Below are positions 25,822 through 33,209 of a stretch of 64,000 bases of DNA, piece after piece. The stretch is from Avimicrobium caecorum (GTDB taxonomy: Bacteria; Bacillota; Clostridia; Oscillospirales; Ruminococcaceae): the NCBI GenBank assembly GCA_904394705.1, contig CAJFNJ010000028.1, positions 1 through 64,000 of the forward strand, given 5' to 3'. The stretch's first letter is position 1. Every line of letters starts with the position of its first letter. The notes under the pieces were generated by a model that had not been told where the DNA came from, did not search any database, and was given only the letters and a program-made list of their open reading frames with translations. The position numbers were made by a program, and so were the translations under genes.

Positions 25822-26955
25822 ATGTTCCGTCTTTTGAAAAACGGCGACGTCTATGCCCCTGAACACATCGGCAAGGCCGATATCCTCATCTGCAATGACA
25901 AAATCGTGGACATTGCAGAGCATATCGACTTCGATTATCCCGGCACCGAAGTGGTGGACCTCGAGGGCCGCAAGGTAATCCCCGGCGTCATTGACCAGCA
26001 TATCCATGTCACCGGCGGCGGCGGTGAGAGTGGCTTCACCAGCAAGGTAACCGAGGTCGGTCTCTCGGATCTGGTACGCGGCGGTGTCTGCACCGTTGTG
26101 GGCGTTCTGGGTACCGACTCCATCTCCCGCAATGTGGAAAGCCTGCTCGCCAAGGTCAAGGCCCTCAACGAAGAAGGCCTGACTGCTTACTGCTACACCG
26201 GTTCCTATGACTATCCCTCCCCCACTGTCACTGGTTCTGTGGGCCGGGATATTGCCCTGATCGATGAGGTCATCGGCGTGAAGATCTGCATCTCCGACCA
26301 CCGCTATGCCGGCATCACCCGCAAGGAACTCACCAAGCTGGCTGCCGCTGCCCGTGTGGCTGGTCTGGTAGGCAAGAAACCGGGCGTGGTACACATCCAC
26401 ATGGGCGCCGGCAAGAAGGGCCTCAAGGATGTATTCAAGATCATTGAAAAGACCGATATTCCCGTCAAAACCTTCCGTCCCACCCATGCCAAGAACAATC
26501 TCAAGGATATGATGAAGCTGGCAAAGATGGGCGGTTATGTGGACTTTACCGCTTCGCCGCCCTCCGGCTGCGCTGGCATTATGAAGGAATTCATGGCAGA
26601 AGCTCCCGATGGCAGCGTGACCATGAGCTCCGACTCCAACGGCAGTATGCCCGTATGGAACGAGAAGAACGAGCTCATCGGCATCAAGGCGGCGGAGAGC
26701 ACCGGTGTCTATGAAACCATGGTGGCACTGCATCTGGAGCAGGGTCTCCCGCTGGAAGAGGCTCTCAAGCCCTGTACTGTCAATGTAGCCAAGGCACTGA
26801 ACCTCTATCCCCGCAAGGGCTGCCTGAAGCCGGACAGCGATGCTGATATCCTGGTTCTGGACGGCGACGAGCTGAAGCTTTATGAGATGTATGCCAAGGG
26901 CAAGAAGATGATGGCGGAAGGAAAACCCATCGTCAAGGGATACTTCGAAAAGTAA
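25822..26955 (+). CDS. iadA: Isoaspartyl dipeptidase (beta-aspartyl-peptidase)
   Basis: 377 residues from the ATG at 25822 (AAAGGA upstream). Binuclear-zinc amidohydrolase that hydrolyses beta-aspartyl dipeptides left from damaged proteins. Seen: the barrel start VIPGVIDQHIHVTGGGGESG with the HxH metal pair, HIHMGAGKKGL in the middle, MSSDSNGSMPVWN with the late metal aspartate, and the C-terminal KPDSDADILVLDGD typical of the superfamily. Length is close to E. coli IadA. It is monocistronic, with its own promoter and terminator. In E. coli iadA sits with yjiG-yjiH; here two YjiH-family genes lie 7 kb downstream. Confidence 0.93.
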   Translation: MFRLLKNGDVYAPEHIGKADILICNDKIVDIAEHIDFDYPGTEVVDLEGRKVIPGVIDQHIHVTGGGGESGFTSKVTEVGLSDLVRGGVCTVVGVLGTDSISRNVESLLAKVKALNEEGLTAYCYTGSYDYPSPTVTGSVGRDIALIDEVIGVKICISDHRYAGITRKELTKLAAAARVAGLVGKKPGVVHIHMGAGKKGLKDVFKIIEKTDIPVKTFRPTHAKNNLKDMMKLAKMGGYVDFTASPPSGCAGIMKEFMAEAPDGSVTMSSDSNGSMPVWNEKNELIGIKAAESTGVYETMVALHLEQGLPLEEALKPCTVNVAKALNLYPRKGCLKPDSDADILVLDGDELKLYEMYAKGKKMMAEGKPIVKGYFEK

Positions 26956-26975
26956 TCCATTCCCGCATGCTTGTG

Positions 26976-27008
26976 AAAAGGGCCTGCTTGTCAGGTCCTT
27001 TTCCCTCT
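26976..27008 (+). terminator. iadA terminator
   Basis: AAAAGGGCCTG pairs with CAGGTCCTTTT (one G-T) around five bases, then a T/C-rich tract. Confidence 0.8.
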
Positions 27009-27051
27009 TTGCGGCCTTTCGCAAATACTGGAAAAAGTTGCGGCGCCTTCC

Positions 27052-27080
27052 TTGACAAAACTGCCTGTGAGTGATATATT
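27052..27080 (+). promoter_or_regulatory. Promoter of the MarR-degV unit
   Basis: TTGACA at 27052-27057, 17-base spacer, TATATT at 27075-27080; near-consensus sigma-A promoter. Confidence 0.85.
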
Positions 27081-27090
27081 GTTAGATACT

Positions 27091-27105
27091 CTTTGAAATT
27101 CAAAG
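27091..27105. promoter_or_regulatory. FabT-type operator
   Basis: CTTTGAAATTCAAAG: a perfect inverted repeat containing TTTGA-N3-TCAAA, the arms known for FabT boxes. It starts about 11 bases after the -10, over the first transcribed bases, so the MarR protein encoded next could repress its own promoter. Confidence 0.75.
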
Positions 27106-27146
27106 CACAAGCCATTGTTACCACCCGCATAAGGAGGTACCCCTGC

Positions 27147-27596
27147 ATGCAGCGTGAAAAAATCAATACATTCCTGGTCAACGCCTTCAATACGATCCTG
27201 CAGCTGGAGGATCGGGCCCTTTCCAGCAGCCATGAGTTTTCCAATCTCTCGGTGAGTGAGTTCCATGTCATCGAGGCCGTGATCGCCTGCGGGGACAGCA
27301 GCTCCATGAGCGCCATCTCCAAACGGCTGGGCATCACGGTGGGATCGCTCACCGTAGCGGTGAAAACCCTGGCAAACAAGGGATACCTCAAACGGGAAAA
27401 ACGCCTCAATGATATGCGTATGGTCTATGTGATCCCCACTGAAAAGGGACTGGCTGCCAACGAATATCACTCGGCATTTCATCGTAAAATGGTAGATGCA
27501 GTGATGGAAAAGCTCCCGCCGGAAGAACTGGATACCCTGGTTTCGGCGCTGGAGATCGTATCGAACTTCTTCACTGAAACCCGGGAAGCACGGTGA
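27147..27596 (+). CDS. MarR-family regulator, FabT-like
   Basis: 149 residues, ATG at 27147 with AGGAGGT upstream; the longer in-frame start at 27093 overlaps the operator. Winged-helix MarR fold: LSVSEFHVIEAVIACG, MSAISKRLGITVGSLTVAV (recognition helix), KGYLKREKRLNDMRMVYVI (wing). The C-terminal YHSAFHRKMVDAVMEKLPPEE resembles FabT, the acyl-ACP-responsive repressor of fatty acid synthesis genes in Firmicutes. The promoter carries a TTTGAN3TCAAA box, and the next gene encodes a probable fatty-acid-binding DegV protein. Both points support the FabT-like assignment, but fab genes themselves are not in the window. Confidence 0.8.
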   Translation: MQREKINTFLVNAFNTILQLEDRALSSSHEFSNLSVSEFHVIEAVIACGDSSSMSAISKRLGITVGSLTVAVKTLANKGYLKREKRLNDMRMVYVIPTEKGLAANEYHSAFHRKMVDAVMEKLPPEELDTLVSALEIVSNFFTETREAR

Positions 27597-27627
27597 ACCA
27601 GCCAAAACTACTGCGAGGATACAGATT

Positions 27628-28470
27628 ATGAGCGTAAAAATTATTGTAGACAGCACCTGCGATTTTGAGCCGGAGGAGCGTCAGGCACTGGGGATCGAAA
27701 TGATCCCGCTGACCGTCCAGTTCGGCGAGGAGATCTTCCGGGACGGCATCGACATCACCAAGGAGGAATTCTTCCAGCGGCTGCGTGCCTCCAAGGAACT
27801 GCCCCACACCAGTCAGATCAATCCCGCCACCTTCCTGGAGGTATATGAGCGTCTGGGTGCGGACGGCAGTGAACTGCTGGTGATGACCATCTCCAAGAAT
27901 CTCAGCGGCACCTATCAGTCCGCCTGTGTGGCAGCAGCGCAGTATACCGGCAAGATCCGGGTAGTGGACAGCTCACTGGCTACCACCGCCTTTGCCATGA
28001 TGGTACGGATCGCCTGCCGCATGCGGGACGAAGGCCATCGAGTGGATGAAATCGCTGACTATCTGGAAAAGATCCGGGAACGGCTGGTGATCATCTGCTG
28101 CATGAATACACTGGAGTACCTGCACAAGGGCGGACGGCTCTCGGCAACGGTCACCATCCTGGGCGGTATGCTCAATATCAAACCGGTAGTCCTCATCAAG
28201 GACGGTCATATCTCCATCCTCCACAAGGCACGGGGCATCAAAGCCGCTGCCCGCTGGATGGTGGACTATGTGGCAGAAACCGGATTCGATGCCTCCCTCC
28301 CCATCGGCTTTATCCACTCGGACAATCCCGAGGGTGCAGTGGAAGTGCGCTCCATGCTGGCAGAAAAGGCCACCTGGGGCGAGGAGATGACCCAGGGCAT
28401 CGGCCCGGTCATCGGCACCCATATCGGCGACGGCTGTGTTGCCATTGCCTGCTTCTGGAAGGAAAAGTAA
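27628..28470 (+). CDS. DegV family fatty-acid-binding protein (FakB-like)
   Basis: 280 residues, ATG at 27628 with GAGGA upstream, 31 bases after the MarR stop. DegV fold: KIIVDSTCDFEPEE at the N-terminus, PHTSQINPATFLEVYE, MTISKNLSGTYQSA and the C-terminal GPVIGTHIGDGCVAIACF, the usual GPVIGTHxGPG-like end. Proteins of this family bind fatty acids and, as FakB, present them to the kinase FakA for phosphorylation. No fakA is in the window. Co-transcription with a FabT-like regulator is the main clue to its role in exogenous fatty acid use. A terminator follows. Confidence 0.9.
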   Translation: MSVKIIVDSTCDFEPEERQALGIEMIPLTVQFGEEIFRDGIDITKEEFFQRLRASKELPHTSQINPATFLEVYERLGADGSELLVMTISKNLSGTYQSACVAAAQYTGKIRVVDSSLATTAFAMMVRIACRMRDEGHRVDEIADYLEKIRERLVIICCMNTLEYLHKGGRLSATVTILGGMLNIKPVVLIKDGHISILHKARGIKAAARWMVDYVAETGFDASLPIGFIHSDNPEGAVEVRSMLAEKATWGEEMTQGIGPVIGTHIGDGCVAIACFWKEK

Positions 28471-28483
28471 ATCGTTTTCACCC

Positions 28484-28525
28484 GACCTGTCCCCCGGTTC
28501 TGCCCGGCGGACGGGTCATTTTTTT
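28484..28525 (+). terminator. Terminator of the MarR-degV unit
   Basis: Interrupted stem GACC-TGTCC-CCGG with CCGG-GGAC-GGTC, followed by a T7 tract. Confidence 0.8.
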
Positions 28526-28530
28526 GCGCC

Positions 28531-28558
28531 TTGCGGTTTTTCCGGTTTGTGGTACAAT
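28531..28558 (+). promoter_or_regulatory. Promoter of the GntR gene
   Basis: TTGCGG at 28531-28536, 16-base spacer, extended -10 TGGTACAAT ending at 28558. Confidence 0.65.
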
Positions 28559-28595
28559 GGAAAAAGCAAGATCAACTACTTTCCGGGAGGCCGAC

Positions 28596-29270
28596 ATGCA
28601 GAAGAAGTATCTGGAGATCAAAGACTACCTGATGGAGCGCATCCGCTCCGGAGAATACAAGCCGGAACAGGCGATCCCGGCGGAACGGGAACTGGCTGCC
28701 CAGCTGGGTGTAAGCCGTATGACCGTGCGCAAGGCCATCGAAGAACTGATGTATGAAGGTCTGCTGATCCGGCGGAAGGGCAGCGGCACCTTCCTCACCA
28801 CAGCCAAGAGCTCCAAGCCGGACCTGCTGCTGGAAGCCGGAGAAAACGCTGTCAAGATCGTCAGCTGCAAGCTCTGCTCCGAAGGCAGCTATGGCTACAA
28901 GATGCTGGGTCTAGATCCCAGCCGCAGCTACTGGCGTCTGCGCCGGGTACGCCGCATCGGACATCAGCCCTATGCCTATGAGGACATCTACTTCCACCCG
29001 GATTTCTTCCCCACTGTGGGACGGGAATTCTATACCAAGGGACTCAGCCGGATGGCAGCGGAATCGGGCTATCCCGATCTCACCGTCTATGAGGATGTGG
29101 AAGCTCTGCTCTGCCTGCACAACACCGCACTGCTGCTCAAGGTGGAAACCGGCTCCCCCATTCTCCAGATCAAGAGCTACTTCTCCTCCGGTGATCAGGT
29201 GATGATGTTCTGCCGCAGCTATCACCCCGGCGACAGCTACAAGTACCAGTCCCTGTGCCGTCCTCTTTGA
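28596..29270 (+). CDS. GntR-family regulator, HutC/UTRA subfamily
   Basis: 224 residues, ATG at 28596 with GGGAGG upstream. The N-terminal winged helix has AIPAERELAAQLGVSRMTVRKAIEELMYEGL followed by RKGSGTFL, the standard GntR signature. Residues 80-220 form a UTRA ligand-binding domain (YWRLRRVRRIGHQPYAYEDIYFHPDFFP). HutC-type regulators usually respond to a metabolite of the pathway they control. It sits immediately upstream of the molybdenum-hydroxylase operon on the same strand, separated by its own terminator, so it is the best local candidate to sense the enzyme's substrate. That link is inference. Confidence 0.9.
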   Translation: MQKKYLEIKDYLMERIRSGEYKPEQAIPAERELAAQLGVSRMTVRKAIEELMYEGLLIRRKGSGTFLTTAKSSKPDLLLEAGENAVKIVSCKLCSEGSYGYKMLGLDPSRSYWRLRRVRRIGHQPYAYEDIYFHPDFFPTVGREFYTKGLSRMAAESGYPDLTVYEDVEALLCLHNTALLLKVETGSPILQIKSYFSSGDQVMMFCRSYHPGDSYKYQSLCRPL

Positions 29271-29308
29271 CCGGAATTTTCCAGTAAATGATCCAAAACC
29301 AGCTTTTC

Positions 29309-29340
29309 AGAGCGTCGGAATCCCCGGCGCTCTTTTTTAT
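29309..29340 (+). terminator. GntR gene terminator
   Basis: AGAGCGTCGG pairs with CCGGCGCTCT (one G-T), followed by TTTTTT. Confidence 0.88.
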
Positions 29341-29401
29341 TTTATCTATACCAATTCAAAATTCCTTGTCGCTCTGTACAAAAACAGATCCGGCCTTTTT
29401 G

Positions 29402-29427
29402 TCGCTGTATTTTGCAAAAAATAGCGA
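29402..29427. promoter_or_regulatory. Palindromic repeat, candidate operator of the xdh operon
   Basis: TCGCTGTATTTT, then GC, then AAAAAATAGCGA: arms match at 10 of 12 positions. The right half recurs as TGCAAAATAGCGAT at 29551-29564, over the predicted transcription start. Confidence 0.55.
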
Positions 29428-29515
29428 TAATTGTGAGGAAAACCGGGATATTTCCACCCAATTTATCATCTTAACCAAAAACTTCCCAATTGGGTTAAAA
29501 AAATATCACATCTTC

Positions 29516-29544
29516 TTGACATAGACCAATCCAAAGGCTATAGT
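29516..29544 (+). promoter_or_regulatory. Promoter of the xdh operon
   Basis: TTGACA at 29516-29521, 17-base spacer, TATAGT at 29539-29544. Confidence 0.88.
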
Positions 29545-29624
29545 AAGCAGTGCAAAATAGCGATTGGTATGCTTATTTTTATAAAATGGTATACAACGCA
29601 CCGGGTATTTGCAAGGAGGTTTAT

Positions 29625-31883
29625 ATGGTACACGTAGGTAAATCGTATCCCATTCACGATGCCCTGGGCAAGGCCACAGGCCGTACTGTTTACGCCGGCG
29701 ATATGGAGCTGAAGGGTATGCTCCACATGGCTGTGCTGTTCAGCAAGATTCCCCATGGCTTCGTCAAGAAGCTCGACTATTCCAAGGCAATGGAACTGCC
29801 GGGCGTAGTGGATGTGCTCTACTACGGCAACACCTGCCAGAAGGAGTACAACCGTTATCACTCCCAGTACCGCCAGGATCTGATCCATACCGAGCGGATC
29901 TTCAACCAGCATGTGCGCTTCGTCGGCGACCGGATCGCTGCCGTTGTTGCTACCACCGAGGAGATCGCCCGCAAGGCTGTTTCCCTCATTGAGGTTGAGT
30001 ACGAGGAGTATCCCTTTGCTCTGGACGCCCATGAAACTCTCAAGGGCAAGATCGACAACATGGATGAGCATGGCTCGGTATTCGGCCCCATCGCCAATGA
30101 AGTCGGCACCCGTCCGGAAAATGACGGCACCTTTGTGGAAGTGGACACCACCACTCACATCGACCGCATCAATCACATGGCTATGGAAACTCATGCCGCT
30201 GTGGCTGAGTTCGACAGCCAGGGTGAACTGACCATCTACTCCCCCAACCAGACCGTTTACGGCATCCGTTCCTTCATTGCGGATCTGTTCGATATGGACT
30301 ACAACAAGGTCCGTGTCGTAAAGACCACCATGGGCGGCAGCTTCGGCGGTAAGCAGGAGTGGGTTCTGGAGCCGCTGGTAGCTGCTGCTGCCCTGCGGGT
30401 AAAGCGTCCGGTCAAGCTGGTCTACAACCGTGAGGAGAGCATCCGCTCCACCTACTGCCGCGCTCCCATGTACTTCAAGAACAAGTTCACCTTCACTCCG
30501 GACGGCAAGCTCCAGGATGTGGACTGTGACCTGCTGCTGGATGCCGGCGCTTATCTGGGCAACTCCATCAACTACGCCCGCACCCTGGGAAGCAAGTTCT
30601 TCCGTACATACCGCTATCCCCATGAGACCTTCCACGCTCAGGTTGCCCTGACCAACACCATTGTCAGCGGTGCCTTCCGTGGCTGGAGCTCGCCGGAGTT
30701 CAACATCAACTTCGAGCACGGCATGAACATGGCAGCCCGCAAGCTGGGCATCGACCCCATCGAGCTGCGTCTGAAGAATGTCATCCATGAGGGCGACATC
30801 GAGCTGTCCACCGGCCTGAACCTGGGCGACTTCAAGGGCCGTCAGGTACTGGAACTGGGCCGTGAGAAGTTTGACTGGGAGAACCGCAAGAAGGAGATCG
30901 CTGAGTTCAACGCTCAGAACAAGCGCTACAAGCGTGGTATGGGCGTCAGCCTGGGCGGTCATGTAAACGGCTTCTATCCTGCCAAGCCGGACTACACCCG
31001 TGTGGATATGTGCGTAACCGAGAGCGGCACCGTTCGCTGCGGCGTTACCCTGCATGACCATGGCTGCGGTACTGTAACCGCCTTCAAGATGATCGCTGCG
31101 GAAGAGCTGGGCATCGAAGTGGATCAGGTACGCATCCAGGAGGGTGATACTGCCGTAACTCCTCAGGACTTCGTAGGCTGCTTCTCCAGCCGTACCACCT
31201 ATGTAATGGGCCGTGCCACTCAGGAATGCGCCAAGCTGCTCAAGGAGCGCATCAAGGAGCACTTCGCTGTCGAGCGGGGCTGTGATGTAGCCGATGTAGT
31301 TCTGGACGGCATGACTGTTTACTCCACCAAGGAGCCTGATGTGGTTTACACCTGGAGCGACCTGGTTTATGCTTCCCAGCAGCGCTACCAGCACGAGATC
31401 TTTGCCTCCTATGAGTATGTGAGCAAGGATAACCCCGGCGTATGCGGCGGTCACTTCGCCTATGTAGAGGTGGACACCTACACCGGTATGGTCAAGATTC
31501 TCGACTACCTGGCTGTACAGGATATCGGTCAGGCCATCAACCGGGAGATCTGCATCGCTCAGACCCAGGGCGCATCTGTTATGGGCGCCGGCGCTGCTCT
31601 GACCGAGCATGTGCACTACCGTCCCAACGGTGTTCCCTTCGCCAACCTCAAGGACTACCATCTGCTCAACTCCTTCGAGGCTCCCAGCGTACGGGTCGAG
31701 CTCATCGAGAACCACAACACAGAGGGTCCGTTCGGCGCCAAGACCATCGGTGAGGTATGCCATGTTCCGGCTTCCGCCGCTGTGGTTGGCGCGGTCAACG
31801 ACGCTCTGCAGAGCGATCTGAACGACCTGCCCCTGACCCCTGACAAGATCACTGCTTACCTGAAGAATCGGGAGGAAAGATAA
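29625..31883 (+). CDS. Xanthine-dehydrogenase-family molybdenum hydroxylase, molybdopterin-binding subunit
   Basis: 752 residues, ATG at 29625 with a perfect AGGAGGT. Catalytic large subunit that binds the molybdenum-pterin cofactor and hydroxylates an N-heterocycle or related compound. Visible: the N-terminal domain GRTVYAGDMELKGMLHMAVL, the cofactor loop GGSFGGKQEW near residue 240, AFRGWSSPE, the Gln-type loop HDHGCGT, and the active-site Glu in GPFGAKTIGE near residue 710. Length and order match bacterial XdhA/XdhD-type subunits. The true substrate is unknown: xanthine, hypoxanthine, nicotinate-like and other rings are all possible. Arginine codons are almost all CGT/CGC, unlike the CGG-rich neighbours. 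Confidence 0.9.
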   Translation: MVHVGKSYPIHDALGKATGRTVYAGDMELKGMLHMAVLFSKIPHGFVKKLDYSKAMELPGVVDVLYYGNTCQKEYNRYHSQYRQDLIHTERIFNQHVRFVGDRIAAVVATTEEIARKAVSLIEVEYEEYPFALDAHETLKGKIDNMDEHGSVFGPIANEVGTRPENDGTFVEVDTTTHIDRINHMAMETHAAVAEFDSQGELTIYSPNQTVYGIRSFIADLFDMDYNKVRVVKTTMGGSFGGKQEWVLEPLVAAAALRVKRPVKLVYNREESIRSTYCRAPMYFKNKFTFTPDGKLQDVDCDLLLDAGAYLGNSINYARTLGSKFFRTYRYPHETFHAQVALTNTIVSGAFRGWSSPEFNINFEHGMNMAARKLGIDPIELRLKNVIHEGDIELSTGLNLGDFKGRQVLELGREKFDWENRKKEIAEFNAQNKRYKRGMGVSLGGHVNGFYPAKPDYTRVDMCVTESGTVRCGVTLHDHGCGTVTAFKMIAAEELGIEVDQVRIQEGDTAVTPQDFVGCFSSRTTYVMGRATQECAKLLKERIKEHFAVERGCDVADVVLDGMTVYSTKEPDVVYTWSDLVYASQQRYQHEIFASYEYVSKDNPGVCGGHFAYVEVDTYTGMVKILDYLAVQDIGQAINREICIAQTQGASVMGAGAALTEHVHYRPNGVPFANLKDYHLLNSFEAPSVRVELIENHNTEGPFGAKTIGEVCHVPASAAVVGAVNDALQSDLNDLPLTPDKITAYLKNREER

Positions 31884-32342
31884 ATGACACTGAACTTTAT
31901 TCTCAACGGTCGTCCCACCGAGCTGGAAGTAAGCCCGGACAAGCGCCTGCTGGATCTCCTGCGGGAGGACCTGGGCCTCACCGGTACCAAGGAAGGCTGC
32001 GGCGAGGGTGAGTGCGGCGCCTGCACCGTCATCATCGACGGCGAGGCCATGCACTCCTGCCTGGTGCTTGCCTGCCAGCTGGAAGGCAAGAGCGTCCTGA
32101 CCATCGAAGGTCTGGAGCAGAATGGGGAACTGGACAAGATCCAGAAGATCTTCATTGAGGAAACTGCTATCCAGTGCGGTTTCTGCACCACCGGCATGAT
32201 CATGTCCACCAAGGCTCTGCTCATGCATAACCCCCACCCCACTGAGACTGAGATCCGCAACGCCCTCGCCGGCAATATCTGCCGCTGCTCGGGCTACACC
32301 CAGATCCTGCGCGCAGTAAAGAGAACTTCCGAGGAGGCGTAA
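31884..32342 (+). CDS. Molybdenum hydroxylase [2Fe-2S] subunit
   Basis: 152 residues, starting on the base after the large-subunit stop, with GGAGG upstream. Carries two [2Fe-2S] clusters that pass electrons from molybdenum to FAD. All eight ligands are present: the plant-ferredoxin-type set C39, C44, C47 and C59 (GCGEGECGAC...C) and the helical set C98, C101, C133 and C135 (CGFC...CRC). Length is typical for the separate small subunit of XDH, CO dehydrogenase-like and nicotinate hydroxylase-like enzymes. Confidence 0.95.
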   Translation: MTLNFILNGRPTELEVSPDKRLLDLLREDLGLTGTKEGCGEGECGACTVIIDGEAMHSCLVLACQLEGKSVLTIEGLEQNGELDKIQKIFIEETAIQCGFCTTGMIMSTKALLMHNPHPTETEIRNALAGNICRCSGYTQILRAVKRTSEEA

Positions 32343-32348
32343 CGATTT

Positions 32349-33194
32349 ATGATGAAATCCTATGCACCCAAGACCATGGCCGAGCTGCCTGCCAGCCTGG
32401 CTGCCCTCACCCCTGAGAGCAAGATTGTCGGCGGCGGCACTGACTTTGTCATCCGTCTGCACTCCGGCGCGGTTCAGCCCGATGCCCTCTGCTACCTCGG
32501 TCACATTCCCGAGCTGAAGAAGATCGAAAAGCAGGGTGATACCATCTCGGTCGGCGCTTACTGCACCATGACCCAGATGGAGCATGATCCCATCGTCCGG
32601 GAATACCTGCCCGCCCTGATGGACGCTGCTGCTGATGTAGGCTCCCTGCAGATCCGCAACAACGGCACCATCGGCGGCAACCTGGGCAATGCCTCTCCCG
32701 CCGGTGACCTGATCCCTGTCATGTATCTGTATGATGCCAAGGTGGAGATCGCCTCCCCCAACGGCACCCGGATCGTACCGGTGACCGATGTGATCCTGCG
32801 TCCCGGCAAGACCATCCTGGAAGCCAACGAGGCCTTTATCCGCTTCCTGTTCCCCGTTCCCGCCTTCAAGAGCGCCTTTGTCAAGCTGGGCTCCCGCAAG
32901 AAGGTGACCATCTCCAGAATCGGTGTCGCGCTGGGCCTGGATATGGACGGCGACTATGTGCGTGAGATGAAGATGTTCGCTGGCGCTGTTGCCATCAAGC
33001 CGGTTGCCTTTGAGAAGGCCTGTGACTTCATGAAGGGCAAGACCATCAACGAGCAGAATGTTCTGGATGTGGCTGGGTTCCTCTCCGATTACATTGCTGA
33101 GAATGTAGCTCCCGAGTTTGACCGGGATTACAAGGTCTATGCCTCCCGCGGTGTTGTCACCGATGTCTTTGACCGGATTCTGGGCCGGCTGTAA
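32349..33194 (+). CDS. Molybdenum hydroxylase FAD-binding subunit
   Basis: 281 residues, ATGATG at 32349 with GGAGG upstream, six bases after the Fe-S subunit. FAD-binding domain of the CO-dehydrogenase/XDH medium-subunit type: KIVGGGTDFVIRL (flavin pyrophosphate loop), the GSLQIRNNGTIGGNLGNASPAGD block that holds FAD, and a C-terminal CO_deh_flav_C-like region. Completes the three-subunit enzyme. The subunit order here is large, Fe-S, FAD. The next gene, a membrane protein, begins 15 bases on, suggesting one transcript. Confidence 0.93.
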   Translation: MMKSYAPKTMAELPASLAALTPESKIVGGGTDFVIRLHSGAVQPDALCYLGHIPELKKIEKQGDTISVGAYCTMTQMEHDPIVREYLPALMDAAADVGSLQIRNNGTIGGNLGNASPAGDLIPVMYLYDAKVEIASPNGTRIVPVTDVILRPGKTILEANEAFIRFLFPVPAFKSAFVKLGSRKKVTISRIGVALGLDMDGDYVREMKMFAGAVAIKPVAFEKACDFMKGKTINEQNVLDVAGFLSDYIAENVAPEFDRDYKVYASRGVVTDVFDRILGRL

Positions 33195-33209
33195 GGCGAG
33201 GCGGGTTTG

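Larger units (their letters stand above)
29271..29624. other. 354-base regulatory region upstream of the molybdenum-hydroxylase operon
   Basis: AT-rich compared with its surroundings. Holds the GntR terminator, a palindromic repeat at 29402-29427, a CCCAATTGGG palindrome at 29485-29494 nested in TTAACC/GGTTAA arms, a strong promoter at 29516-29544, and a further copy of the repeat at the transcription start (29551-29564). No open frame of note. Confidence 0.75.

Noticed and set aside
29625..31883. Possible selenocysteine in the hydroxylase large subunit
   Set aside because: No in-frame TGA is present; any selenium would be a labile cofactor ligand, which sequence cannot show.
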